This document shows positions 9,481-18,506 of a stretch of DNA of 64,000 nucleotides, piece after piece. The notes under the pieces are model-generated. The model saw only the letters and a list, made by a program, of their open reading frames with translations. It searched no databases and was not told the DNA's origin. The stretch covers positions 992,001 to 1,056,000 of the forward strand of contig NZ_CP168083.1 in the NCBI RefSeq assembly GCF_049478495.1. The letters are read 5' to 3'. The stretch's first letter is position 1, and every line of letters starts with the position of its first letter. The translations under genes were made by a program, and so were the position numbers. Source of the DNA: P36-A1 sp049478495 (GTDB lineage: Bacteria; Bacillota_I; Bacilli_A; JAJDGJ01).

Positions 9481-9804
9481 TTACTTATAATCACTTGAAT
9501 ACTTTGAAAACACCCTATTTAGTAAAAATATTGTGAGTAAGGTACATATTATAAAAGCCGCATTAATTATTTTAAATCTTTTAGCTTTTATTTTATTGTA
9601 TTCACTCATTTTTTTTATTTCTAAACCTTGTTTATTTAAATCATTAAGTGGAGTGTACTTATTAATATTTATAATATTGTTTTTAATTGTTAATGTATTA
9701 TGGAATAAATTTCTATTTGGCATATTTATTACATTATTACTACTGATAAGTAAAAATAAAGCAATAAAGATCATAATAGTTCTTGTATATTTAATTGTTT
9801 TCAT
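9481..9804 (-). CDS. Small two-helix membrane protein, function unknown
   Basis: A 107-residue protein with a hydrophobic helix near residues 8-22, a polar Asn/Lys-rich loop of about 55 residues, and a second hydrophobic helix near residues 80-97 ending in a basic tail. The start follows AAAGGTG. The opposite strand carries an open frame of similar length, but it reads as an antisense shadow: it has no good ribosome binding site and merely mirrors the hydrophobic codons. No family is recognised. It lies upstream of recG on the same strand, with a promoter of recG in between. Confidence 0.55.
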   Translation of the reverse strand: MKTIKYTRTIMIFIALFLLISSNNVINMPNRNLFHNTLTIKNNIININKYTPLNDLNKQGLEIKKMSEYNKIKAKRFKIINAAFIICTLLTIFLLNRVFSKYSSDYK

Positions 9805-10028
9805 AATTTCACCTTTTACCTTTTTACGCATCGACAATATGATAACATTTTTAGATTTGTAATGTCATTCGAAACGATAATTAATTTTACTATATTTAAA
9901 CTATATGTTAACATTAATAACCTAATTATTAACTTTTGCAATACTATCAATATTTTTTATACTATATTTATAGCTATTTTTAAGTGCTATAAATATTATT
10001 TAGAGCATATAATATTTATTTTTTGCAC

Positions 10029-10055
10029 AAAAAAAAGATGTCTTTTGACATCTTA
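10029..10055 (-). terminator. Terminator after the pyrimidine phosphorylase gene
   Basis: Stem AAGATGTC/GACATCTT with a four-base loop, followed on the minus strand by a run of eight T. It ends the long rnmV-to-phosphorylase operon. Confidence 0.85.
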
Positions 10056-10072
10056 AATTATCTAAATATTTA

Positions 10073-11374
10073 CTATGAAATTATTTCTTTTATTAGTGCG
10101 GTATTGGGATTTTGATGTTCAGAATATATTAAAGCAGCTTTAAATTTTTCTATTATTTTATTATCTACTTCTTTATTGGTATACAATGTACCTACTATAT
10201 CACCTTTGTTAATATAATCATTAATCTTATGTTTTAGTACTATTCCAGCACTAAAATCAATATTATCTTCTTTAGTATGTCTACCTGCTCCAAGTTCTAA
10301 AGCTACTTGTCCTAACTCTAAAGCATTTACTTCGTGTAAGTATCCTTCTTTATCACTTACAATCTCAAGTACTGTTTTAGGTTCACTAAATTTTTCTGGT
10401 GTATCAATATAAGTTGTATCACCATGCTGTGCTGCTACAAAAACTTTAAATTTATTAAATGCCTTTTCATTATGTAAGTTTGCTTCTAATATAGTATAAG
10501 CCTTTTCTACATCAGTCTCAATTTTAGCTTGAACTAGCATTATAGCTCCAAGTTTTAAACATATTTCAGTTAGATCTTTTGGTCCATTACCATGCAAAGT
10601 ATCAATTACTTCTTTTATTTCTAATGCATTACCTATTGCATATCCTAGTGGTTGATTCATATCTGTTATTACTGCTTTTACATCTTTATTTAAGCTCTTT
10701 CCTATTTCTACCATTGTTTTTGATAATTTCTCTGCTTGTTTAAGATCTTTCATAAAAGCACCTTTTCCTACTTTAACATCTAATAGGATAGTGTCTGCAC
10801 CACTAGCTAATTTTTTTGACATAATACTTGAAGCAATTAGTGGTATTGATTGTACTGTTCCTGTAACATCTCTTAAAGCATATAATTTTTTATCTGCAGG
10901 TACTAAGTTGCCTGTTTGTCCAACAATTGCTATTTTGTTTTTATTTACTAGACTTACAAATTCTTCTAAAGGTATTTCTACTTGAAAACCAGGTATAGCT
11001 TCTAGTTTATCTATTGTTCCTCCTGTATGACCTAAACCTCGTCCTGACATTTTTGATATTGTAGCATTTGCACTTGCAAGTAATGGAGCAAGCACTAAGG
11101 TAACTTTATCCCCTACTCCACCTGTTGAATGTTTATCTGATTTTATTCCTTTAATTTGACTTAAATCAATTATGTCACCACTATATAGCATTGAATTTGT
11201 TAAATTAACTATTTCATCATTATTCATATCATTTATTACAATAGCCATTAATAAGGCTGAAGCTTGATAGTCTTTTATTTCTCCCTTAATAAATCCATCT
11301 ATAAAATATTGTATTTCTTCTTTTGTTAATGCCTCTTTATTTTTTTTCTTTTCTATTATTTCTAAAATATTCAT
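10073..11374 (-). CDS. pdp: Pyrimidine-nucleoside (thymidine) phosphorylase
   Basis: A 433-residue enzyme that splits thymidine, deoxyuridine or uridine with phosphate into base and (deoxy)ribose-1-phosphate, feeding nucleoside salvage. The family signature S-G-R-G-L-G-H-T-G-G is at residues 110-119, and the phosphate-binding K-H-S-T-G-G-V-G-D-K at 81-90. Length matches Bacillota Pdp rather than setting it apart from DeoA. The start follows AAGGAGA. It is the last gene of the operon, 11 bases behind the ABC exporter; no deoxyribose aldolase or mutase lies beside it. Confidence 0.93.
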   Translation of the reverse strand: MNILEIIEKKKNKEALTKEEIQYFIDGFIKGEIKDYQASALLMAIVINDMNNDEIVNLTNSMLYSGDIIDLSQIKGIKSDKHSTGGVGDKVTLVLAPLLASANATISKMSGRGLGHTGGTIDKLEAIPGFQVEIPLEEFVSLVNKNKIAIVGQTGNLVPADKKLYALRDVTGTVQSIPLIASSIMSKKLASGADTILLDVKVGKGAFMKDLKQAEKLSKTMVEIGKSLNKDVKAVITDMNQPLGYAIGNALEIKEVIDTLHGNGPKDLTEICLKLGAIMLVQAKIETDVEKAYTILEANLHNEKAFNKFKVFVAAQHGDTTYIDTPEKFSEPKTVLEIVSDKEGYLHEVNALELGQVALELGAGRHTKEDNIDFSAGIVLKHKINDYINKGDIVGTLYTNKEVDNKIIEKFKAALIYSEHQNPNTALIKEIIS

Positions 11375-11385
11375 ATATTTTCTCC

Positions 11386-13263
11386 TTAACTATTCATTGC
11401 TTGTATATTTTTATAATATATTGTATTTTCATTCATCAGTTGTTGGTGATTACCTTGTTCAACTAGTTTACCATTATCGATTACATATATCATATCACTA
11501 TTTGCTATTGTAGCAACTCTATGGGCAACAATTGTTATTGTTGTATCTTTTGAATAATGGTTAATCAAATTATTTATAGCATTTTCACTTTCCATATCTA
11601 AATTAGAGCTAGCTTCATCTAATATAAGAATTTTTGGTTTTTTTATTAATGCTCTAAGTAAAGCTATTATTTGTTTTTCACCCATTGATAGGTTATTTGA
11701 AGATTCTGATATTTGCATTTCAAGTCCCAAAGGGTTATTTATGATAAAGTCTGCTCTTGCAATTGTTACTAATTGCATTACTTCTTCTTTTTTTATTGTA
11801 TAATCATAAAATACTATATTTTCGTATATTGTGCCTTCAAAAAGATAAGTTTTTTGTAGTACTAATCCAATATTATTTCTTAATGATTTTTTACTATAAC
11901 AATCGATATTTTTATCATCAATATAAATAGAACCACTGTTAATATCATAAAACCTCATTATTAATGATATAATTGTTGATTTTCCACTTCCTGTTGCCCC
12001 AACAATTGCATTTCTTTTATTTGGTAAAAATGAAATATTAAAATTTTCTAATATATACTTATTATTGTACTTAAAAGAAACATTCTTAAAGTCTATTTTA
12101 CTATTTAATATTTTAATATCATTCTTATTACTTTTATTAGTTGGCTCTTGTAAGTATTTAGATACTCTTTTTATTGAAACCATTATTGAATTGTAACCGT
12201 TCAACATATGGATTAATTCTAGTAATGGGTAAGTTATTGAGTTTATAAAATAGATTATTAAATAAGCAAGTCCTGCACTTAATACTATTTTTTCATTTAA
12301 AATATTAAATCCAAAATATGTAATAACTGCTAATATAAAAGCTCTTTGTAAAAAAGTAACAAGTGTCCAACTAAATAATGATTCTGTTATTAAAGCTTTT
12401 TTTGATGCATTATAATAGTTGTTAGCAAATTTATTAAATTTATTCTGTGATGTTTTTTCTTGTTGATATGTTTTTATTATATCAATACCTTTTATTTGTT
12501 CATTTGTTAATGAATTCATATGTTCTAATGAATCTCTTTGTAATTCAAAGGAACTAACTACTTTTTTTACATATAATTTAATCCAAACAATTGTAATTGG
12601 AATCATAAATAAGGCTATTATAAATAATGGTATTGAGATAAATAAGGTTGTGAATGTAATACTAATATACACAATAAAGCTATTTAAAATTATGTTTCCT
12701 ACTTCTAATACTAGTCTATAATATGTATCTGTATCATTTATTATTTTAGTTAGTATTTCACCATCACTATTATTATCAAAATATGATATTGGTAATTCAA
12801 ATAATTTTTTTAAAGATTTTGATCTTAAATCATAAATTGATTTTCTTGCTACTGTAGCAATGTTTAAGTCTGCAATATACATCAATAAGGCTGCTACTAG
12901 AAAACAGGCGAAAAATATATATAATTTATAAAATGATTTTTTGTATATTAGATTTATTACATTTTGTTTATCACTATTATTTAATTTTTTATTATCTAAA
13001 TAATAATTACTATTTTTATCTCTTGTAAGTTTAGCATCATTTTCATTCTTAGACATTTCATATTGTTTGTTATTTATGAGTATCTCACCTTTATTAGCAA
13101 GTTTCCAATGGGAGTTAGAAAGAATGTTATCATCTATCATATCTTTTACTAAAAATGGAGCTGTAATACTTATTAATATAGTTATAATTATGGTTAAGAT
13201 AATAGTCTTAAGATATGAAAATTTGTATTTTTTAATATTTTGTATTATTAGTTCTTTTATCAT
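11386..13263 (-). CDS. Heterodimeric ABC exporter half-transporter, BmrD-like
   Basis: A 625-residue fusion of six membrane helices and one ATPase domain: Walker A G-A-T-G-S-G-K-S-T (422-430), signature L-S-M-G-E-K-Q (525-531), Walker B I-L-I-L-D-E with the catalytic Glu550. Between the first and second membrane helices there is a polar insert of about 65 residues (43-108) facing outside, as in BmrD-type subunits. Its ATG overlaps the stop of the preceding half-transporter (ATGA), so the two are made together and likely form a dimer with one intact catalytic site. Substrate is unknown; relatives export drugs or lipids. Confidence 0.88.
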   Translation of the reverse strand: MIKELIIQNIKKYKFSYLKTIILTIIITILISITAPFLVKDMIDDNILSNSHWKLANKGEILINNKQYEMSKNENDAKLTRDKNSNYYLDNKKLNNSDKQNVINLIYKKSFYKLYIFFACFLVAALLMYIADLNIATVARKSIYDLRSKSLKKLFELPISYFDNNSDGEILTKIINDTDTYYRLVLEVGNIILNSFIVYISITFTTLFISIPLFIIALFMIPITIVWIKLYVKKVVSSFELQRDSLEHMNSLTNEQIKGIDIIKTYQQEKTSQNKFNKFANNYYNASKKALITESLFSWTLVTFLQRAFILAVITYFGFNILNEKIVLSAGLAYLIIYFINSITYPLLELIHMLNGYNSIMVSIKRVSKYLQEPTNKSNKNDIKILNSKIDFKNVSFKYNNKYILENFNISFLPNKRNAIVGATGSGKSTIISLIMRFYDINSGSIYIDDKNIDCYSKKSLRNNIGLVLQKTYLFEGTIYENIVFYDYTIKKEEVMQLVTIARADFIINNPLGLEMQISESSNNLSMGEKQIIALLRALIKKPKILILDEASSNLDMESENAINNLINHYSKDTTITIVAHRVATIANSDMIYVIDNGKLVEQGNHQQLMNENTIYYKNIQAMNS

Positions 13264-14993
13264 AATAAGCTACCTTCTTGTAATTTATAATTATCATTAA
13301 ACCAGCCTTCACTTTTTAAAAGTTCTTGCATACTTCCTTCTTGAATTATTTTATTATTTTGAAGTACTAATATATGATCTTGTTTTTGAATACTTGTTAA
13401 TCTATGAGTAACTAATACAATTGTTCTATCTGAGTAATAATTTTCTAAATTATTCATTATTTGTTTTTCTGTTTTTAAATCAACTGCAGAAAAGACATCA
13501 TCTAATAACAATAGATTACTACTTTTTATTAAAGCTCTTGCTAGATTTAGTCTTTGTTGTTGTCCTCCTGAAAGATTTGTTCCATTTTCACCTATGATAG
13601 TATCAAGACCATTTTCAAAATTTAAAACTTCATCTAATAGTGCCGCATGCTCTAAGGCTTTAAGTATATCTTCACTATTAGCCTTTGGATTTCCTACTAA
13701 AAGGTTATCTTTAATGCTCATATTAAAAACTTCATTTGTTTGTGATGCATATGAAATTAATGCTAAGTATTCTTCTTTATTATAATCTGTAATATCATTA
13801 CCATTTATTAGTATTCTACCTTTTTCATTATGTTGGTAAAGCATAAGTAATTGTCTTAGTAAAGTTGATTTACCGGCACCAATTTTTCCAACAATTTTTA
13901 TTTTTTCTTGATCATTAATTTTTAAATTTATACTGTCTAGTATTTTATGACCTTTATTATATGAATAATCATAGTCAATAAATTGAATACTTTCTATTTT
14001 TGAAATATTTTTACTACCATAGTAAGTATTATCTATTGGATATTCTTGTATTTCATTTATTCTTTTGTAGCTTGTTGCACCTTTTTGAAGTGTTCCAAAT
14101 ACTAATTGCAAGGCATAAATTGGCCAGTCTAACATACCAATATATAAATTAAAAGCTACTAACTGACCTACATTAATCTCTGAATTTGAAAGCAGGTAAA
14201 TACCATACATTATTGATATTGAATAAATTAAGCCATAGAAAAAACGATATATTGGACCTAATAGCACTCTAATTTTTTCTGTTTCTATTCCTTTATCATA
14301 AGTTGTTAGATTTTTATCTTCTAGTTGTTTTAAGATAACATTTTCTTTATTAAAGGCTTTAATAATTTTTATACCTTTAATTGATTGTAATACCTGGCTT
14401 GAAAAATAAGAAATATTTGATTGTAATATATCATATTTTTTAGCCATCTTAACACTGATTATATTAGCACTAATACTTAAAAGTAATAGTGGTATTATTA
14501 CTATAATTGTCAGCGTTAAGTTTGTAGTAAAATACATAGCAATGACAATCATAATTATTGAACTTAATGATTCTACAACAAAATAAACTCCATCACCTAC
14601 TGCTAGGGTTATGTTTTGCATATCAAGAGTTAATCTTGTTAATATATCTCCTATTTTAAATTTCAAGAAAAAGTCATTGTCAACTTTAATTATTTTATTG
14701 AAGATATTTGTTTTTATGTCAAAATTATATTTTTCACCAACTATATATAATAGATATATCCATAAAAAACCTATTCCATAACCTAAAATCATCATTATTA
14801 TTAAAATAAAGATGATTTGTGATAGATTTGTAATATTTAAGGTATTGTTTGTAATATGGTTTATAAAACTTCCAACAATTTGTGGACTTAGTAAGTTAAA
14901 AGTTGTAGATACAATTAAAAAGAAGATACCACTTATATAGTATAAAGAGTATCTTTTAAATGGTATCTTTAATAAATTAATTATTTCTTTCAT
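13260..14993 (-). CDS. Heterodimeric ABC exporter half-transporter, BmrC-like (degenerate site)
   Basis: A 577-residue half-transporter with six membrane helices and an ATPase domain containing G-A-G-K-S-T, L-S-G-G-Q-Q-Q and Walker B L-L-L-L-D-D-V. The residue after the Walker B aspartate, normally the catalytic glutamate, is aspartate. This is the hallmark of the degenerate-site partner in heterodimeric exporters such as BmrC/BmrD and TM287/288. It overlaps ispE by 17 bases upstream and the BmrD-like gene by four bases downstream. The gene order matches that of BmrC then BmrD. Function is inferred from the family; no regulator lies next to it. Confidence 0.88.
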   Translation of the reverse strand: MKEIINLLKIPFKRYSLYYISGIFFLIVSTTFNLLSPQIVGSFINHITNNTLNITNLSQIIFILIIMMILGYGIGFLWIYLLYIVGEKYNFDIKTNIFNKIIKVDNDFFLKFKIGDILTRLTLDMQNITLAVGDGVYFVVESLSSIIMIVIAMYFTTNLTLTIIVIIPLLLLSISANIISVKMAKKYDILQSNISYFSSQVLQSIKGIKIIKAFNKENVILKQLEDKNLTTYDKGIETEKIRVLLGPIYRFFYGLIYSISIMYGIYLLSNSEINVGQLVAFNLYIGMLDWPIYALQLVFGTLQKGATSYKRINEIQEYPIDNTYYGSKNISKIESIQFIDYDYSYNKGHKILDSINLKINDQEKIKIVGKIGAGKSTLLRQLLMLYQHNEKGRILINGNDITDYNKEEYLALISYASQTNEVFNMSIKDNLLVGNPKANSEDILKALEHAALLDEVLNFENGLDTIIGENGTNLSGGQQQRLNLARALIKSSNLLLLDDVFSAVDLKTEKQIMNNLENYYSDRTIVLVTHRLTSIQKQDHILVLQNNKIIQEGSMQELLKSEGWFNDNYKLQEGSLL

Positions 14994-15837
14994 AATGTAA
15001 AGTTGTTACGTATACAAAGTTCTTTTTATTTTTATGAGATTTTTTTACCTTTTTCAAAACTTCATCTGATTTTGTAAAGGCAAAAATTGTTGTTCCACTT
15101 CCACTTACCATACTTACATCAACGCCTAATTGATTTATTTCATCTATAAATTTTTTTATTACAGGTCTTATTTGAATTGAACTTTCTTGAAGAGAGTTTT
15201 TTATATTTTTAATTATAAAATCATAATCATCATCTTTTAATGCCTTTATTAATCCTTCTATATCTGGATGTACTAAGTCATCGATTTTCAAATTTTCATA
15301 AACTGCTTTTGTTGAAACACCTTTACTTGGTTTTATTAATATTACATGTATTGGTGACAAGTTACATTCTAATGGTTGTATTTGATCACCATAACCACTT
15401 ACACGACAAATAGTATTATAGAAGAAGAAAGGTATATCTGAACCAAATTCTTTGGTAAAGTCTATTTTGTCTTGAATATTCATATTTAAATGAAACATTT
15501 CATTTAGTGCATCTAAAGTAGCAGCAGCATTAGAACTTCCGCCACCTAAACCTGCTTGCATTGGAATTGATTTAGCAATATTTACTCTTATTCCTCGATC
15601 TATTCCATAGACTTTTTTAACTTTTTCAATTACTTTATAGACTAAATTTCTATTATCTGTTGGTATATACATATTAGTACATGTTAATACTATCTTATTT
15701 TCTTTCATTGTTGAAAAGAATAGTTTATCAAACAGATTTACTTTACACATTATCATATCTAAATTATGATAACCATCAGCATATTTATTTTTAATATCAA
15801 TTGCTATATTTATTTTAGCGTAACTATGCTTTATCAT
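14977..15837 (-). CDS. ispE: 4-diphosphocytidyl-2-C-methyl-D-erythritol kinase
   Basis: A 286-residue GHMP-family kinase of the non-mevalonate (MEP) isoprenoid pathway, phosphorylating CDP-methylerythritol at the 2-hydroxyl. The N-terminal A-K-I-N (Lys8), the ATP-binding G-L-G-G-G-S-S-N-A-A-A (96-106) and the catalytic Asp in G-S-D-I-P-F-F (Asp134) are all present. It starts five bases after rsmA, a gene pairing frequent in Bacillota, and overlaps the ABC half-transporter. Its presence implies the cell makes isoprenoids by the MEP route. Confidence 0.95.
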   Translation of the reverse strand: MIKHSYAKINIAIDIKNKYADGYHNLDMIMCKVNLFDKLFFSTMKENKIVLTCTNMYIPTDNRNLVYKVIEKVKKVYGIDRGIRVNIAKSIPMQAGLGGGSSNAAATLDALNEMFHLNMNIQDKIDFTKEFGSDIPFFFYNTICRVSGYGDQIQPLECNLSPIHVILIKPSKGVSTKAVYENLKIDDLVHPDIEGLIKALKDDDYDFIIKNIKNSLQESSIQIRPVIKKFIDEINQLGVDVSMVSGSGTTIFAFTKSDEVLKKVKKSHKNKKNFVYVTTLHYERNN

Positions 15838-15842
15838 TATTA

Positions 15843-16709
15843 TTACTCCTTTGCTATATAATTACTTAAATCTATTATCTGTTGAAGTGTTAAATTTTCA
15901 GCTCTTAATTTAGAATCTAGATTTAAAGCATCTAATATTTGTTTAGTTTTAATTTTATCATCATATAATTCATTTAAATTATTTAAAATAGTCTTTCTTC
16001 TTTGTTTAAATAAAACTCTTAGTAATTTAAAGAATAGTTGTTCATTTTCTGGTTTATTTTGTTCTTTTTTTATTGTGAATAGCACTACTGCACTATCAAC
16101 ATTAGGTGCTGGAATAAATACATTTTTAGGTACCTTTATTACTATCTTAGCCTCACTATAATACTGAGTCAGGATTGTTAATGAATTATAATCTTTGGTA
16201 TCTTTTTTAGCACTTAATCTATTTGCAACTTCTTTTTGCATCATTGCAGTTATACTTACTAGATTAATAGAAGATTGATTTTCAAATAACTTTATAAGTA
16301 TTGGAGTTGTTATATAGTATGGAAGATTAGCAACGACGACTAAATCTAATGTAGGATCAAAATGTTTAGCTACTAATTCTTTTAAATCGACTTTTAAAAA
16401 ATCCTCATACACGATATCAATATTATCATAGTCTTGTAGTGTATCTTCTAAGACATCTTTTAATTTTGTATCTATTTCAACACTAACTACTTTTCTTGCA
16501 ACTTTAGCAAGTTGTTCTGTTAATGAGCCTATTCCTGGACCTATTTCTAATACATTAGTATTTTTATCAATATTAGGTTGAGCAACAATATTTCTAACAA
16601 TATTGTTATCTACTAGAAAGTTTTGCCCGTAATTTTTTTTAGCAACCATATTATACTTTTTTAGTATATCTAATGTCTTACTTTTAGTTGCAATATCTTG
16701 ATTATTCAT
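15843..16709 (-). CDS. rsmA: 16S rRNA dimethyladenosine transferase RsmA/KsgA
   Basis: A 288-residue SAM-dependent methyltransferase that dimethylates two adjacent adenosines near the 3' end of 16S rRNA. Visible are Y-G-Q-N-F-L (27-32), the SAM-binding E-I-G-P-G-I-G-S-L (55-63) and the catalytic N-L-P-Y-Y (128-132). It overlaps rnmV by eight bases; rnmV-rsmA is a conserved rRNA maturation pair in Bacillota. Confidence 0.96.
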   Translation of the reverse strand: MNNQDIATKSKTLDILKKYNMVAKKNYGQNFLVDNNIVRNIVAQPNIDKNTNVLEIGPGIGSLTEQLAKVARKVVSVEIDTKLKDVLEDTLQDYDNIDIVYEDFLKVDLKELVAKHFDPTLDLVVVANLPYYITTPILIKLFENQSSINLVSITAMMQKEVANRLSAKKDTKDYNSLTILTQYYSEAKIVIKVPKNVFIPAPNVDSAVVLFTIKKEQNKPENEQLFFKLLRVLFKQRRKTILNNLNELYDDKIKTKQILDALNLDSKLRAENLTLQQIIDLSNYIAKE

Positions 16710-17232
16710 CTAATTCTCCAATCATTTTTTCTAATTTTTGAAAACATATATTCATCATATTTAATCTTTTATATAATGTTTTAGCATTACATCTTCCAAT
16801 ATTTAGTTTATTACAAATTACTTCTCTTTTTTTAGCATTTCCAATAAGTCCTAAATCTATATATTCTTGCCAACTAAGGCTATCATTTTCAGTAAACTCT
16901 TTGACATCCTTTAAGGCTGCTTTTATATTTTCATCAGTGGCATGTTCAACGCCAACTTTTCTTTTTACATTATCAATAGCATCTATTTTTCTTATAAAGG
17001 CATGCTTAGCATTTGGAACAGCATCACTAACTATTCTTCTTATTTTTTCTCCGGGAAAATCAGGATCTGTAAATATTATTATTCCACGATTTTTTGCGGA
17101 AGCTTTTATTAAATTCAAGGTAGAATCTGATACTGCTGATCCATTAGTTACTATAACATCTGCATCATATATTTGTTTGATTTTGGTTGCATCATGTTCG
17201 CCTTCTACTACTATTATTTCTTTAATTTTCAT
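16702..17232 (-). CDS. rnmV: Ribonuclease M5 (5S rRNA maturase)
   Basis: A 176-residue Toprim-domain nuclease that trims the 5S rRNA precursor, found in low-GC Gram-positives. The Toprim glutamate is in V-V-E-G-E-H-D (Glu10) and the acidic pair in T-D-P-D-F-P-G (56-59). The preferred ATG at 17232 follows GGTGAT; an in-frame GTG nine bases earlier overlaps that site. First gene of the operon rnmV-rsmA-ispE-ABC-ABC-pdp. TATAAT boxes lie on the minus strand at 17244-17254. Confidence 0.95.
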   Translation of the reverse strand: MKIKEIIVVEGEHDATKIKQIYDADVIVTNGSAVSDSTLNLIKASAKNRGIIIFTDPDFPGEKIRRIVSDAVPNAKHAFIRKIDAIDNVKRKVGVEHATDENIKAALKDVKEFTENDSLSWQEYIDLGLIGNAKKREVICNKLNIGRCNAKTLYKRLNMMNICFQKLEKMIGELDE

Positions 17233-17538
17233 ATATATCACCGATTATATTATAACATTACAAATCTTAAAAATCTCTATCTATTGATAAATACTTTATG
17301 TAAACATTTATCAAAAATAAAAACTTTAGTTATGTTTGTTCCCACAATACTTGTTATATTCATTTGTTTTAATTTAAATATAAAATGTCATTTTTATAAG
17401 AGGATTTGATTATAATTAATTGTAAAGTAACTAAAACACTATAATAAATAAAATATTTTAGATTTATTAGTTTATTTTTAATTTAAGCATTTATTTAACT
17501 TAGGAATTATTTTATAATATAAATATGAGGTGATAATA
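17233..17538. other. Divergent promoter interval
   Basis: About 300 bases between the rnmV operon and a small divergent gene. TATAAT boxes are seen at 17244-17254 (minus strand) and 17513-17518 (plus strand). No gene or structured RNA is recognised in it. Confidence 0.5.
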
Positions 17539-17712
17539 ATGGGAATTAAAACTAATAGTCATAATGAGATTGCTGATGCATTAACTAAAAAGTTAAATGA
17601 AATAAAGGTTGAACAACTAATTACTGAGTTTATAACTAGCAATCCTGATGTAACAAAAGAAGAAATTGAAGCATATAAGAATGAATTGAATAAACAATAT
17701 GGAATTGTTTAA
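17539..17712 (+). CDS. Small helical protein, function unknown
   Basis: A 57-residue charged protein with no membrane segment, likely two or three helices; the centre reads P-D-V-T-K-E-E-I-E-A-Y-K-N-E-L. It has a good ribosome binding site (GAGGTGATAATA before the ATG), a TATAAT box at 17513-17518 and a strong terminator, so it looks expressed as a single gene. No family is recognised. Confidence 0.65.
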   Translation: MGIKTNSHNEIADALTKKLNEIKVEQLITEFITSNPDVTKEEIEAYKNELNKQYGIV

Positions 17713-17731
17713 TTCATATTTATGTAATAAA

Positions 17732-17776
17732 AAAAGGCAATACATTAAAACATGATGTTTTAATGTATTGTCTTTC
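17732..17776. terminator. Bidirectional terminator between two small genes
   Basis: Long nearly perfect hairpin, AATACATTAAAACAT/ATGTTTTAATGTATT, with A-run before and T-rich run after, between convergent genes. Confidence 0.9.
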
Positions 17777-17784
17777 TTTTATAT

Positions 17785-18060
17785 TTAGTTTAAATCCCAA
17801 CTCATTGTATCTGTAGTTAATATAAATATTAGATCAACAAGTAACCATATACCTAATGCCACTAATAATAAAATCCCTATCATTATCCCCAATGTTAGCC
17901 ATCCTACAATATTTAGTATTAGCTGAAAGATACCTATTGTTTTGTCCTCACGGTAAAAGTTATGAGCTCCAAAAGCCCCAAGAAAAAACCATAATAATAG
18001 TGCTATTAATTTAGATTTAGGTTTTTCAATAATTACATTTTCACATGTATCATTTTGCAT
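17785..18060 (-). CDS. TM2 domain-containing membrane protein
   Basis: A 91-residue protein with two or three hydrophobic segments. The first helix is followed by G-A-F-G-A-H-N-F-Y, the conserved turn of the TM2 domain family. The biochemical role of bacterial TM2 proteins is not established. The chosen ATG follows AAGGGTGG; a GTG three codons upstream lies within that site. Monocistronic. Confidence 0.75.
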   Translation of the reverse strand: MQNDTCENVIIEKPKSKLIALLLWFFLGAFGAHNFYREDKTIGIFQLILNIVGWLTLGIMIGILLLVALGIWLLVDLIFILTTDTMSWDLN

Positions 18061-18448
18061 TAAATCCACCCTTTCATTTTGTGTTTAACATACATAATGT
18101 ATACACTTATTATATTATAATTTTAATTTATTGTACAGTTAATTTTCATTATAAGCACTCAAAAACTGCAGATAATAACCACAATAGTTTAATAAAAGTT
18201 AAACATTATAACAAATCAAATGTATATATTTTGTTTTCTAAACTAGATATTAATCATTGATTATATATTAGTTAGGTAAATATAATAATTTTTATGTAAT
18301 AAAATCAGCATATTTTATATCTATTCTCTATAGTACCTACAAATGACAATATATGTTTTAACTATTATCTGATCATAATATTTCTAATATTTTGTATCTA
18401 CTTAAGTAATTTTCTATTATTTTTTTATTGTTTATGTAATTAACAAAA
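18061..18448. other. Gene-free AT-rich interval
   Basis: Intergenic between the TM2 gene start and the terminator of the M16 operon. I find no reading frame with a ribosome binding site, no RNA gene and no repeat. Confidence 0.4.
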
Positions 18449-18497
18449 AAATACCCAATAATCTAGTCAGGGCTTTCCCTGTCTGTTATATTGGATA
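18449..18497 (-). terminator. Terminator after the ftsK-M16 operon
   Basis: Compound hairpin: inner stem CAGGG/CCCTG, outer arms CCAATA/TATTGG, followed on the minus strand by a run of T. Confidence 0.75.
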
Positions 18498-18506
18498 TTT
18501 AGAAAA

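Noticed and set aside
9533..9862. Plus-strand open frame of 109 codons opposite the small membrane protein
   Set aside because: No good ribosome binding site; the minus-strand frame has AAAGGTG and a better protein composition. Antisense hydrophobic frames are common in AT-rich coding DNA.
18045..18260. Plus-strand frame beside the TM2 gene
   Set aside because: No ribosome binding site, no protein-like composition, and it starts inside the TM2 coding sequence on the other strand.
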